DNA from: JAJFTV01 sp964426355
GTDB lineage: Bacteria; Chloroflexota; Anaerolineae; Anaerolineales; Anaerolineaceae
Length of the DNA stretch: 10,283 nucleotides
NCBI GenBank assembly: GCA_964426355.1
Contig: CAYRRA010000161.1
Coordinates: forward strand, 1-10,283
Reading direction: 5' to 3'
Of the stretch, positions 1 through 6,608 are shown piece by piece; position 1 is the stretch's first letter; each line of letters starts with the position of its first letter. A program made the position numbers and the translations under genes. The notes under the pieces are model-generated. The model had not been told where the DNA came from. It did not search any database and saw only the letters and a program-made list of their open reading frames with translations.

Positions 1-42
1 GGCATAATGAAAGAAACCAAAACCATATTCGGTGGGATGTTA

Positions 43-48
43 TATAAT
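43..48 (+). promoter_or_regulatory. possible -10 element upstream of the M32 carboxypeptidase
   Basis: A perfect TATAAT lies 27 bases before the preferred start at 76 and would place a transcript start near 55. No convincing -35 hexamer is found 16-18 bases upstream, so the promoter is tentative. It lies between the two possible in-frame starts (7 and 76), which favours the downstream one. Confidence 0.35.
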
Positions 49-66
49 CATCTAAATGGTTCAAAT

Positions 67-73
67 GGAGGAG
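67..73 (+). promoter_or_regulatory. ribosome binding site deciding the start of the M32 carboxypeptidase
   Basis: GGAGGAG ends 2 bases before ATG 76; its GGAGG core is 4 bases from it. The alternative ATG at 7 is too close to the window edge to show a ribosome binding site. The 23 extra residues it would add do not look like the conserved N-terminus of the family, so the start at 76 is preferred. Confidence 0.75.
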
Positions 74-75
74 AT

Positions 76-1578
76 ATGAAAGAAAAACTGGCACAATTTG
101 TCGAGCTTCTAAACGAGATTTACGACCTCAATGCTGCACAGGCTGTATTGGGTTGGGACCAACATACCTATATGCCCCCGGGTGGCGCAGAGGGGCGCGG
201 GTATCAACAAGCTGTTCTGGCAAAAATTGCCCATCAAAAAAGCACCTCCAGCGAACTGGGCGAATTACTCAACACTTTGGATGCGTATGCAGACACCCTG
301 GACCCTGAATCGGATGAGGCTTGCCTGATTCGCCTGGCGCAAAAAGATTATCAAAAGAACATGAAAATCGACCCGAAATGGGTGGAGGAAATTGAAAAAG
401 CCACCACGCATGCGAATTATGCCTGGCGTGAAGCACGTGAGACGGATGATTTTAAGAAATTCCAGCCTGCCCTGGAGAGGCTGATCGAACTTGCCCGGCA
501 GTATGCCGATTTCTTTGCTCCTTACGAGCATGTGTATGACCCCCTTTTGGATGAATTTGAACCCGGCATGAAAACTTGCGAAGTCCAGGCAATTTTCGAT
601 CTCATCCGACCACAGCAAGTTGAGCTAATTCGCGCCATTGGCAGCCAGCAACAGTTGAAAGATGATTTTCTCCACCTGGATTACCCGCAACCCGTTCAGC
701 ATGAAGCAGGTGTTGAGGTAGTCACCCGCCTGGGGTATAACATGCGAAACGGTCGCATCGATTTATCCGCACACCCCTTTACCACCAGTTTTGGCATTCA
801 TGATGTTCGCTTTACCACGCGCTATGACCCAAAGAACCTGGGAATGGCATTGTTTGCCAATATTCATGAATGTGGTCATGCGTTGTATGATATGGGTTTT
901 TCACCGGCTTTTGCGCGTACCATGATGGCGAATGGCGCTTCAGCCGGGGTGCACGAATCCCAATCACGCATGTATGAAAACCTGGTTGGGCGTTCACTGC
1001 CTTTTTGGAAGTTCTTCTACCCCTATTTCCAAGAAAAATTCCCTACCCAGCTTGGCAACGTCAGCCTGATGGATTTTTACGGTGCAATTAACCGCGTGGA
1101 GCCTTCACTAATCCGGGTGGAAGCCGATGAAGCCACGTACAACTTGCACATCATGCTGAGAATGGAACTGGAAATTGCGTTGATGGAAGGGTCGCTGCAG
1201 GTCGGCGATTTGCCAGATGCCTGGAACCAGCGAATGAAATCTTACCTGGGTCTGGTCCCGCCGAATGATGCTGACGGCGTTTTGCAGGACATTCACTGGT
1301 CAATGGGTTTGATGGGGTATTTTCCATCCTACGCATTGGGCAACCTGATCTCCGTTCAGCTATGGGATCAAATGGAGAAGGAAATGCCTGACCGGGACGA
1401 AAAGATGGAGAAAGGCGAATTTCTGCCGATCTTGGATTGGCTACGCAGCCGGGTACATACGCACGGGCGTAAATTTGAGCCCCAAAAGCTGGTGCAAAAA
1501 ATTACCGGGTCGCCGATCGACCCGCAGCCGTACATCCATTACCTGACCAGGAAATATACAGAGCTGTATCACCTGTAA
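76..1578 (+). CDS. carboxypeptidase Taq-type metallopeptidase (M32)
   Basis: Zinc metallocarboxypeptidase of family M32, expected to remove C-terminal residues from peptides in the cytoplasm. No signal peptide is visible. The preferred start gives 500 residues, the usual family length. Visible M32 signatures in order are the DVRFT motif near residues 243-247, the zinc-binding HECGH at 264-268 (His264, catalytic Glu265, His268), HESQSR at 293-298 with Glu294 as the expected third zinc ligand, an IRVEADE segment and the GVLQDIHW motif at 401-408. All expected catalytic residues are present, so the enzyme is probably active. The open frame extends 23 codons upstream to an ATG at 7, but GGAGGAG precedes ATG 76. 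A lipoprotein gene follows after 11 bases and may be cotranscribed. Family assignment is very secure; the physiological substrate is unknown. Confidence 0.95.
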   Translation: MKEKLAQFVELLNEIYDLNAAQAVLGWDQHTYMPPGGAEGRGYQQAVLAKIAHQKSTSSELGELLNTLDAYADTLDPESDEACLIRLAQKDYQKNMKIDPKWVEEIEKATTHANYAWREARETDDFKKFQPALERLIELARQYADFFAPYEHVYDPLLDEFEPGMKTCEVQAIFDLIRPQQVELIRAIGSQQQLKDDFLHLDYPQPVQHEAGVEVVTRLGYNMRNGRIDLSAHPFTTSFGIHDVRFTTRYDPKNLGMALFANIHECGHALYDMGFSPAFARTMMANGASAGVHESQSRMYENLVGRSLPFWKFFYPYFQEKFPTQLGNVSLMDFYGAINRVEPSLIRVEADEATYNLHIMLRMELEIALMEGSLQVGDLPDAWNQRMKSYLGLVPPNDADGVLQDIHWSMGLMGYFPSYALGNLISVQLWDQMEKEMPDRDEKMEKGEFLPILDWLRSRVHTHGRKFEPQKLVQKITGSPIDPQPYIHYLTRKYTELYHL

Positions 1579-1589
1579 ACGAGTGCGAG

Positions 1590-2648
1590 ATGGTGTGCTC
1601 AGGCGGTTGTTCGATATGGTGGCGGTGCGTGATGGGTTGCCTGCTTGTTGGGGTCATTATCCTGACGGGCTGTAATCTGACAACCCAACCATCGCCACTT
1701 ACTGACACAATCGAACCAACCGCCAGTGAAACCTCTACCCCTGAAAGCGTGTTGACCATGCCGGTGAGTCCTTCGCTCACCGATATGGCAAGCGCGACGG
1801 GTACACCGGTGTTATATGGCATTTTGGAAACAGATACACCACACGCGCTTGCCTTTACACCGTACAACACCTTTACAGCCACACTGAAACCCACCATAAC
1901 GCGAACCGCAACTGAAGGAGTCACCCCGCGATTTACGCGCACATTTACCCTAACGCCCACCAGAACCAGCACTGCTCAACCTGCTGATGCTGTGCTGAGG
2001 ATCTCCCGCCCTGGCTTGTATTCAAAAATCATCTCTCCCTATAAAATTGAGGCAATGGTGACACCCGGTGAAGATGGATTTGTGTATCTCTCCCTGGTGG
2101 GTGAAGACCAGCGTGTGATTTTTACCCAAGATTTGAACTACCGCCAGGCAGCTTACAGCCGTTTTATGATTGTTCCCTCTTTGGAGTTTTCAATCCCCGC
2201 CGTGGCGGAAACCGCCCGTTTGATCCTGGAAACCCGCGATATGTTTGGACGTCCGATTGCACTATCTTCGGTAGATGTCATTCTGTTGTCGATTGGCGAA
2301 AATGAAACCAACCCGTCACAGCGTTTGTTTCAATCCTTCCTGATTGATACGCCTCGGGGGGGCAGTGTAATCCAGGGGGGAAAGTTGGTTCTGAGTGGGA
2401 GGGCTGCTCCGTTGAATGGCAACCCGCTGATTATCGAGCTGTTGGGTGAAGACGGCGAAGTCCTTGTATCCCGGCAGATACAGGTTGATATGCCCACTGG
2501 TGAACAAACCTATGCAGCGTTTGTGGTGGAATTGCCGTACACGGTCTCTGCTGAAACACAGGCACGGCTCTCCATCCGGCAGGAAAGCGACAACCGGCTG
2601 CCGGGAACCATTGCGTTGACGAGTATTGCCGTTAGTTTACTGCCATAG
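1590..2648 (+). CDS. lipoprotein with Thr/Ser/Pro-rich linker and two Gmad2-like Ig repeats
   Basis: Predicted surface lipoprotein of 352 residues. The N-terminus has a hydrophobic segment (about 16-25) ending in a lipobox, L-T-G-C, with Cys28 as the likely lipidated residue. Residues about 29-133 form a low-complexity linker rich in Thr, Ser and Pro, typical of an extended spacer crossing the wall. Two similar beta-rich units follow, about 136-234 and 251-352. Each has a Pro-Gly or Pro-Arg-Gly turn at its start and an L-(V/L)-G-E-D motif (GED at 171-173 and 286-288). They resemble Gmad2, the Ig-like domain found in spore-germination and other envelope proteins, and probably mediate binding. 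The start may be ATG 1590 or ATG 1632; the second gives a more ordinary signal peptide without the Cys/Trp-rich lead. It follows the carboxypeptidase by 11 bases and ends 3 bases from the convergent L,D-transpeptidase. No enzymatic function can be assigned. Confidence 0.85.
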   Translation: MVCSGGCSIWWRCVMGCLLVGVIILTGCNLTTQPSPLTDTIEPTASETSTPESVLTMPVSPSLTDMASATGTPVLYGILETDTPHALAFTPYNTFTATLKPTITRTATEGVTPRFTRTFTLTPTRTSTAQPADAVLRISRPGLYSKIISPYKIEAMVTPGEDGFVYLSLVGEDQRVIFTQDLNYRQAAYSRFMIVPSLEFSIPAVAETARLILETRDMFGRPIALSSVDVILLSIGENETNPSQRLFQSFLIDTPRGGSVIQGGKLVLSGRAAPLNGNPLIIELLGEDGEVLVSRQIQVDMPTGEQTYAAFVVELPYTVSAETQARLSIRQESDNRLPGTIALTSIAVSLLP

Positions 2649-2651
2649 CGG

Positions 2652-3833
2652 TTATGCGCCACCCTGGGTATAGGCATCCGGGTCGGTGGGGGTTTCGCCG
2701 GAGGGGTCCCATACGTAGACCCAATCTCCAACCTGAGCCCAATCGTACACCCAGCGCGAGTCTGCGATGGACATATTGACGCAGCCGTGTGACTGCGGAT
2801 ACCCGAGCCAGGCGCGCCAGTAAGCCCCGTGGATGGCGCGTGCTTCGTCATAATACATTGTCCAGGGGACGGCTTCCAGGTAGTAATAGTCGGAAAGGTC
2901 CGCTGCAAAAGCACCGCTCATAGTTTCGGTGGGTTTCTTCTCATAAACTTGAAAGAGACCGGGGCGGGTGAAATAAGGGTCAACACCCGAAGCGATCAGT
3001 GTTGCGAATTTGAGCTGGTAATCTTCATAGACCGACATCGTTTGCTGGTAAAGATTGATTTCGATCCACCGCCCTCCATCAACACCTTCCGGCGGTGTGG
3101 TGTTAATCACCAACTCGCGGATATAGCGGCGATGCACCCATTGGTTCAGCCCAACCATGTAGTATTCCAGCGAGCCGGATTGAACGACATCAAAGATTTG
3201 AACAACGCTTTCACGCGTTAACGTATTTCCTGCTTCCGGTGCGCTGTAATCGGGGGCGGTTTGTGGATTGGTGGTTTCCACTATCCAACCAAAGGATGTG
3301 CTGGGAGGTTGGTTGAAGGTTAATCCCTGGAAGGAGATATAACTGGCAGGTGAGGCGCGCATCCAACCGCCGCTGCCTGTGTACACGTATGCTTTCCCAT
3401 TGACTTCTGCGCGGGATGTATATGACACATAGAGAAGCTCACCAGCTTGCAGAAAGTTCACCGGGTCACCTCCACTGGAGGCTGCTTCCACAGAAGCGTA
3501 AATAGGAGCCCGTTCCGGAGGAAAGACATTGATCTTGGCAATTTCATAAGTCAACTGACCAAGCGCGGGGTCTGGTTTTGATGCGTTTAACGGGAGCAGT
3601 GGATATTCGATTCCCTTTTGAGCTAATCCCGTAATGTACTCGGATGGTCCGTAAGGCAAACAGTCCTGCGGGGGGGTGAGATATGCACCGGGAAGGCAAA
3701 GAACATCCCCGCTGTACGGTTCCGAATCGGGTTCGGGGTTAACATCTGCAGCGGCATCCACCGCCGGGGCAGGGAGAAGAAATAGGAGGAAAGCAAGTGA
3801 GGTAAACCACAAAATTTTCTTTATCATCAGCAT
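2652..3833 (-). CDS. secreted L,D-transpeptidase (YkuD domain)
   Basis: Predicted to cross-link peptidoglycan stem peptides (3-3 links) or attach proteins to peptidoglycan outside the membrane. The 393-residue product starts with a signal peptide (Lys5-Lys6, then a hydrophobic core to about residue 22 ending in an Ala-rich cleavage region). The middle part (about 90-250) looks like SH3-type wall-binding modules with many aromatic and Gly residues. The YkuD catalytic domain covers about 254-385. It carries the diagnostic H-G-x(12)-S-H-G-C-V-N-M pattern: His335, then Ser348-His349-Gly350-Cys351 with nucleophile Cys351. All expected active-site residues are present. AAGAGA precedes the chosen start; a second in-frame ATG lies two codons in, at 3825-3827. 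The gene converges on the lipoprotein gene and diverges from the Roadblock operon. Family assignment is very secure; the exact reaction (cross-link, anchoring or hydrolysis) is not. Confidence 0.93.
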   Translation of the reverse strand: MLMIKKILWFTSLAFLLFLLPAPAVDAAADVNPEPDSEPYSGDVLCLPGAYLTPPQDCLPYGPSEYITGLAQKGIEYPLLPLNASKPDPALGQLTYEIAKINVFPPERAPIYASVEAASSGGDPVNFLQAGELLYVSYTSRAEVNGKAYVYTGSGGWMRASPASYISFQGLTFNQPPSTSFGWIVETTNPQTAPDYSAPEAGNTLTRESVVQIFDVVQSGSLEYYMVGLNQWVHRRYIRELVINTTPPEGVDGGRWIEINLYQQTMSVYEDYQLKFATLIASGVDPYFTRPGLFQVYEKKPTETMSGAFAADLSDYYYLEAVPWTMYYDEARAIHGAYWRAWLGYPQSHGCVNMSIADSRWVYDWAQVGDWVYVWDPSGETPTDPDAYTQGGA

Positions 3834-3862
3834 TATCTCTTATCATCATCAGTCAGGTCAAT

Positions 3863-3868
3863 ATTGTA
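3863..3868 (-). promoter_or_regulatory. possible -10 element for the L,D-transpeptidase gene
   Basis: On the minus strand TACAAT lies about 30 bases before the start codon, giving a leader of roughly 23 bases. The hexamer 17 bases upstream (GAGCGG) does not resemble TTGACA, so this call rests on the -10 match alone. Confidence 0.3.
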
Positions 3869-3929
3869 ACCCAATCCATCATTTTCCGCTCAGATAACAA
3901 AAATGTATATTCTGGAGAACGCTCCTGGC

Positions 3930-3958
3930 TTGACACCGGTATATCGGTATGTTAAATT
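3930..3958 (+). promoter_or_regulatory. promoter of the Roadblock-V4R operon
   Basis: TTGACA at 3930-3935 is followed after 17 bases by TAAATT at 3953-3958, a usual sigma-70-type arrangement with a perfect -35 and a 4/6 -10. A second perfect TATAAT lies at 3969-3974, but it is 33 bases from TTGACA and has no good -35 of its own. Transcription may therefore start near 3965 or near 3981. The following gene starts at 3997 or 4003. Confidence 0.55.
3935..3948. promoter_or_regulatory. near-palindromic possible operator in the promoter spacer
   Basis: ACCGGTATATCGGT is a 14-base inverted repeat with one mismatched pair, starting at the last base of the -35 hexamer and filling most of the spacer before the -10. 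The same stretch also reads as a direct repeat of CGGTAT (3937-3942 and 3945-3950). A repressor bound here would block polymerase. No candidate regulator gene adjoins it other than the operon itself. Confidence 0.35.
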
Positions 3959-3996
3959 ATAAGTAGGGTATAATTTTAACATTCAAGAAATGGAGT

Positions 3997-4374
3997 ATGA
4001 CCTTGACAAAATCGCGCACAGAGTTGATGGTAGAGAGATTGCGGGAGTTGCAGGCGTCTTCTCCCGATATCGAGGCTTCTGCGGTGGTCAGCCTGGACGG
4101 GTTAACGATTGCATCTGCGTTGCCTCAGGGTGTTGAAGAAGATCGCGTTTCAGCAATGTCCGCTGCGATGCTTTCTTTAGGAGAACGGATCGCCAGTGAA
4201 TTTGGCAGAGGAACGCTGGGTGAAGTTTATATCAAAGGGGAGACCGGTTACGTAGTCTTGATGTCGGTGGGTGAAGAAGCAGTATTAACCGCCCTTGCTC
4301 GGGAAAAAGCTAAACTTGGTTTGATCTTCCTGGATATGCGCCGCGCAGCCGGCGATTTAGCTGCCTTAATCTAG
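3997..4374 (+). CDS. Roadblock/LC7 domain protein
   Basis: Small cytoplasmic Roadblock/LC7 protein of 125 residues, the normal length for a single-domain member. The pattern is typical: an amphipathic N-terminal helix (about 5-20), a beta-hairpin containing S-L-D-G-L-T-I-A-S (about 32-40), a long central helix rich in Ala, Met and Ser (about 50-70), a strand region E-V-Y-I-K-G-E-T-G-Y-V-V-L-M and a C-terminal helix. Characterised members such as MglB form homodimers and modulate small Ras-like GTPases. No GTPase gene lies in this window, so the partner is unknown. It is first in a four-gene operon and the V4R gene follows 9 bases later. The start is ambiguous: GGAG at 3992-3995 is too close to ATG 3997 but 7 bases from an in-frame TTG at 4003, which would shorten the product by two residues. 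Family is secure; biological role is inferred only. Confidence 0.88.
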   Translation: MTLTKSRTELMVERLRELQASSPDIEASAVVSLDGLTIASALPQGVEEDRVSAMSAAMLSLGERIASEFGRGTLGEVYIKGETGYVVLMSVGEEAVLTALAREKAKLGLIFLDMRRAAGDLAALI

Positions 4375-4383
4375 AAACCTGAA

Positions 4384-5016
4384 ATGGAACCAATCCCGAA
4401 GAGCGGGCTTTATTACCCGAACAAAATTGCCCGAATTGCACTTCTTGCATTGGAAGAAGTGATGGGGCGTAATGGTTTAAATGCCATTTTAAACCTGGCG
4501 AACCAATCCCACCTGATTAACAATTACCCACCCGACAACCTGGACAGGGCTTTCGATTTTGCAGATTTTTCTTCTATCAACGGGGCATTGGAGGAGATGT
4601 ATGGTCCGCGCGGCGGACGCGGGCTTGCCCTGCGCGCAGGACGCGCTACATTTACCAACGCTTTGAAGAATTTTGGCGCGCTGGCGGGTGTGGGTGATAT
4701 GGCGTTTAAAGTTTTGCCATTATCGGCAAAACTCCGCATCGGCATTCCGGCGATGGCGAAGGTGTTTTCTGCCACCAGCGACCAGCTTTCTACTGTGGAG
4801 GAAAAGGAGACCCACTACGTCTATACCATCCACCGCTGCCCGGTTTGTTGGGGAAGAAAAACCGACAAACCAGCGTGTTTTATTGCCACGGGTTTGCTGC
4901 TTTCAGGTGGTACCTGGATTTCCGGCGGGAAAGAGTTTAGAATCACACAGGTTTCTGCAAAATCTGCCGGTGATCCGGTCTGTAATTTTATTATTGATAA
5001 AGACCCATTGAATTGA
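4384..5016 (+). CDS. V4R (4-vinyl reductase-like) domain protein
   Basis: Protein of 210 residues with a C-terminal V4R domain, a predicted small-molecule-binding fold related to heme-NO-binding-type domains. The domain signature is visible at the end: C-P-V-C-W-G at 152-157, Cys165, a G-G-T-W-I-S-G-G turn near 175-182 and the final G-D-P-V-C-N-F with Cys200. These four cysteines match the conserved V4R set and could bind a metal or act as a redox sensor; the ligand is not known. The N-terminal 120 residues are mostly helical. No signal peptide or membrane segment is seen. No strong ribosome binding site precedes ATG 4384, which suggests translation linked to the Roadblock gene 9 bases upstream. 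Its stop overlaps the start of the response regulator. It is probably the sensory input of the cluster, an inference from context and domain. Confidence 0.87.
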   Translation: MEPIPKSGLYYPNKIARIALLALEEVMGRNGLNAILNLANQSHLINNYPPDNLDRAFDFADFSSINGALEEMYGPRGGRGLALRAGRATFTNALKNFGALAGVGDMAFKVLPLSAKLRIGIPAMAKVFSATSDQLSTVEEKETHYVYTIHRCPVCWGRKTDKPACFIATGLLLSGGTWISGGKEFRITQVSAKSAGDPVCNFIIDKDPLN

Positions 5017-5888
5017 TGCATAATGTGAGTGAGGAAAAAGCGACACTCTTGATCGTTGAAGACGATGTTGATGTTGCCGATATGCTGAAGGCATATTTCC
5101 TCGTTCACGGGTATGATGTCCTGGTGGCAAACTGGGGCGAAGATGCTGTACACCTTAGCACAGAGCATAAAGTGGACCTGGCTTTGCTGGATATTCGGCT
5201 ACCGGATATAGACGGATTTGAAGTAGCCAATCGTCTGCGCAATCAGGCAGACAACCCTGATATTCCCATTATCTTCCTTACCGCATGTAGCGAAAGTCAA
5301 TTTCGCTTGCGCGGGCTTGAGTTGAAGGCTCAGGATTACATCACCAAACCATTCGATTTCGAAGAACTCAATCTGCGCATCTGCAATACCCTTCGCCGTC
5401 AGCAGCACCGCCAGACGACCCACCGTAATACCAGTCTTCCTGAAGGTATCCCGGTGGATGAGCGCCTGGTGCAGTGGCTGCATGAACCGGCGTATTCCTT
5501 GCTTGTCTTCCGCATTATCCACCTGGATAACTTTCAAGCCACTTTCGGATACCCAGCCGCTGCTGACTTTCTCAAGGNNNNNNNNNNATCTCTTTTGTCA
5601 GATATCATTCAACGGCTGAAGGTGCGCGGCTTTGTCGGTCATTTGTCCGATACCGAATATGTCATTATTTTGCCAGAGAACTGCCTTTCTACAGCCCAGG
5701 CGCATATACAACGGCGGCTGAAAAAGGTGTTTCGATATCTTGATGATCCGAACGTCGATGGAGCAGGTTCAGCAGCGAGCGATGCCCCAGGGCTGACGTT
5801 CAGCCTGGCTGATCTTCCGCATACCGCAGAAGTGGAGAGCCTGGCAGCGTTAAAAGAAAAAATTTATTGCATTGAGAGACAACCTTGA
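5016..5888 (+). CDS. response regulator with degenerate GGDEF-like output domain
   Basis: Two-domain regulator of 290 residues. Residues about 9-125 form a receiver domain with all key residues: acidic pair Asp16-Asp17, phosphoacceptor Asp59 in L-L-D-I-R-L-P-D, Thr89 and Lys111 in K-P-F. Phosphorylation is therefore expected. After a Gln/Arg/His-rich linker (about 128-140), residues about 150-260 follow the GGDEF fold pattern (F-R-I-I-H-L-D-N-F near 165-173), but the catalytic signature reads S-D-T-E-Y at 211-215. It should not make cyclic-di-GMP. It may bind a nucleotide or a partner instead. Ten Ns at 5578-5587 hide about four residues of this domain; the frame is open on both sides in the same phase. 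ATG 5016 overlaps the V4R stop as TGATG; a TTG at 5013 or GTG at 5025 are less likely starts. No histidine kinase gene is nearby. Receiver call very secure, degenerate GGDEF call fairly secure. Confidence 0.88.
   Translation: MHNVSEEKATLLIVEDDVDVADMLKAYFLVHGYDVLVANWGEDAVHLSTEHKVDLALLDIRLPDIDGFEVANRLRNQADNPDIPIIFLTACSESQFRLRGLELKAQDYITKPFDFEELNLRICNTLRRQQHRQTTHRNTSLPEGIPVDERLVQWLHEPAYSLLVFRIIHLDNFQATFGYPAAADFLKXXXXSLLSDIIQRLKVRGFVGHLSDTEYVIILPENCLSTAQAHIQRRLKKVFRYLDDPNVDGAGSAASDAPGLTFSLADLPHTAEVESLAALKEKIYCIERQP
5578..5587. other. assembly gap of 10 Ns inside the response regulator gene
   Basis: Ten undetermined bases. The reading frame is the same before and after the gap, and spacing of the flanking GGDEF-like elements looks normal, so the true gap is probably close to this length or differs by a multiple of three. 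Confidence 0.98.
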
Positions 5889-6607
5889 AACTGACCATAG
5901 TGATACCCACCTATAATGAAGCAGAAAACCTGCCAAGAATCGTACCGATTCTGTTTGATTTACCGCTTGACCTGAGCCTGTTGGTGGTCGACGATGGAAG
6001 CCCTGATGGCACCGGCGATATCGCCGACGAATTGTCCCGTACGTATCGCGGGAGGTTTGATGTAATCCATCGTACGGGCAAGCTGGGTCTTGGAACAGCT
6101 TATATTTGCGCTTTCAAACATGCTTTACAAGGTGATTCGGAAACGATAGGTCAGATGGATGCGGATTTTTCCCATGCGCCGCAGAAAATTGTTGAACTGG
6201 CTGAGGCATTGGAGCATTGCGATATGTCGTTGGGTTCAAGGTATATCCCCGGGGGAGGGTTGGATGAACGCTGGCCCCTATGGCGGCAAGGGCTGTCAAA
6301 ATTTGGCAACCTGTATGCCCGTGTGATTTTAGGTCTTCCTTTTAAGGATGTTACCGGGGGTTTTCGCTTGTGGCGGCGGGAGACGCTGGAAGGTATGCCG
6401 CTCGATTCCATCCGCTCAAACGGGTATATCTTTCAGGTAGAGATGGCTTACGTTGCACACAAGCTGGGATATCGCTTTACAGAAGTGCCGATTACTTTTG
6501 CTGACCGGCGTTGGGGAACCTCCAAGATGTCACTGCGTATCCAACTGGAGGCTGCGCTGCGCGTCTGGTCTTTGCTGTGGCGGTACCGCGGGCTGAAACC
6601 TTCCTGA
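5885..6607 (+). CDS. polyprenol monophosphomannose synthase-like glycosyltransferase (GT2)
   Basis: Family 2 glycosyltransferase of the dolichol/polyprenol-phosphate mannose synthase group, predicted to transfer mannose from GDP-mannose to a polyprenol phosphate at the cytoplasmic face of the membrane. Motifs seen are I-V-I-P-T-Y-N-E near the N-terminus, V-V-D-D-G-S-P-D-G-T at 34-43, the metal-binding D-A-D at 92-94 followed by F-S-H, the S-R-Y-I-P-G-G-G loop, and R-W-G-T-S-K-M near the C-terminus. At 240 residues it has the short soluble form with no C-terminal membrane domain. The only start possible is TTG 5885, because an in-frame stop lies 10 bases upstream; GAGAG precedes it and it overlaps the regulator's TGA, indicating coupling. 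It is last in the operon and ends 1 base from convergent rsmA. Family secure; sugar (mannose rather than glucose) is inferred from similarity. Confidence 0.92.
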   Translation: MKLTIVIPTYNEAENLPRIVPILFDLPLDLSLLVVDDGSPDGTGDIADELSRTYRGRFDVIHRTGKLGLGTAYICAFKHALQGDSETIGQMDADFSHAPQKIVELAEALEHCDMSLGSRYIPGGGLDERWPLWRQGLSKFGNLYARVILGLPFKDVTGGFRLWRRETLEGMPLDSIRSNGYIFQVEMAYVAHKLGYRFTEVPITFADRRWGTSKMSLRIQLEAALRVWSLLWRYRGLKPS

Positions 6608-6608
6608 A

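Noticed and set aside
1502..1972. 156-residue open frame on the minus strand, rich in Val and Ser
   Set aside because: It is antisense to the Thr/Pro-rich linker of the lipoprotein and the end of the carboxypeptidase; its low complexity follows from that repeat-like codon use.
2510..2914. 134-residue open frame on the minus strand across the lipoprotein/L,D-transpeptidase junction
   Set aside because: It runs out of frame through both real genes and shows no family pattern.
3927..3936. 10-base repeat GCTTGACACC shared with 9258-9267
   Set aside because: Both copies are -35 regions of candidate promoters; sharing is explained by the TTGACA consensus and no longer repeat is present.
5578..5587. 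frameshift or pseudogene at the N run
   Set aside because: Frame and domain spacing continue normally across the gap, so it is an assembly gap and not evidence of a broken gene.
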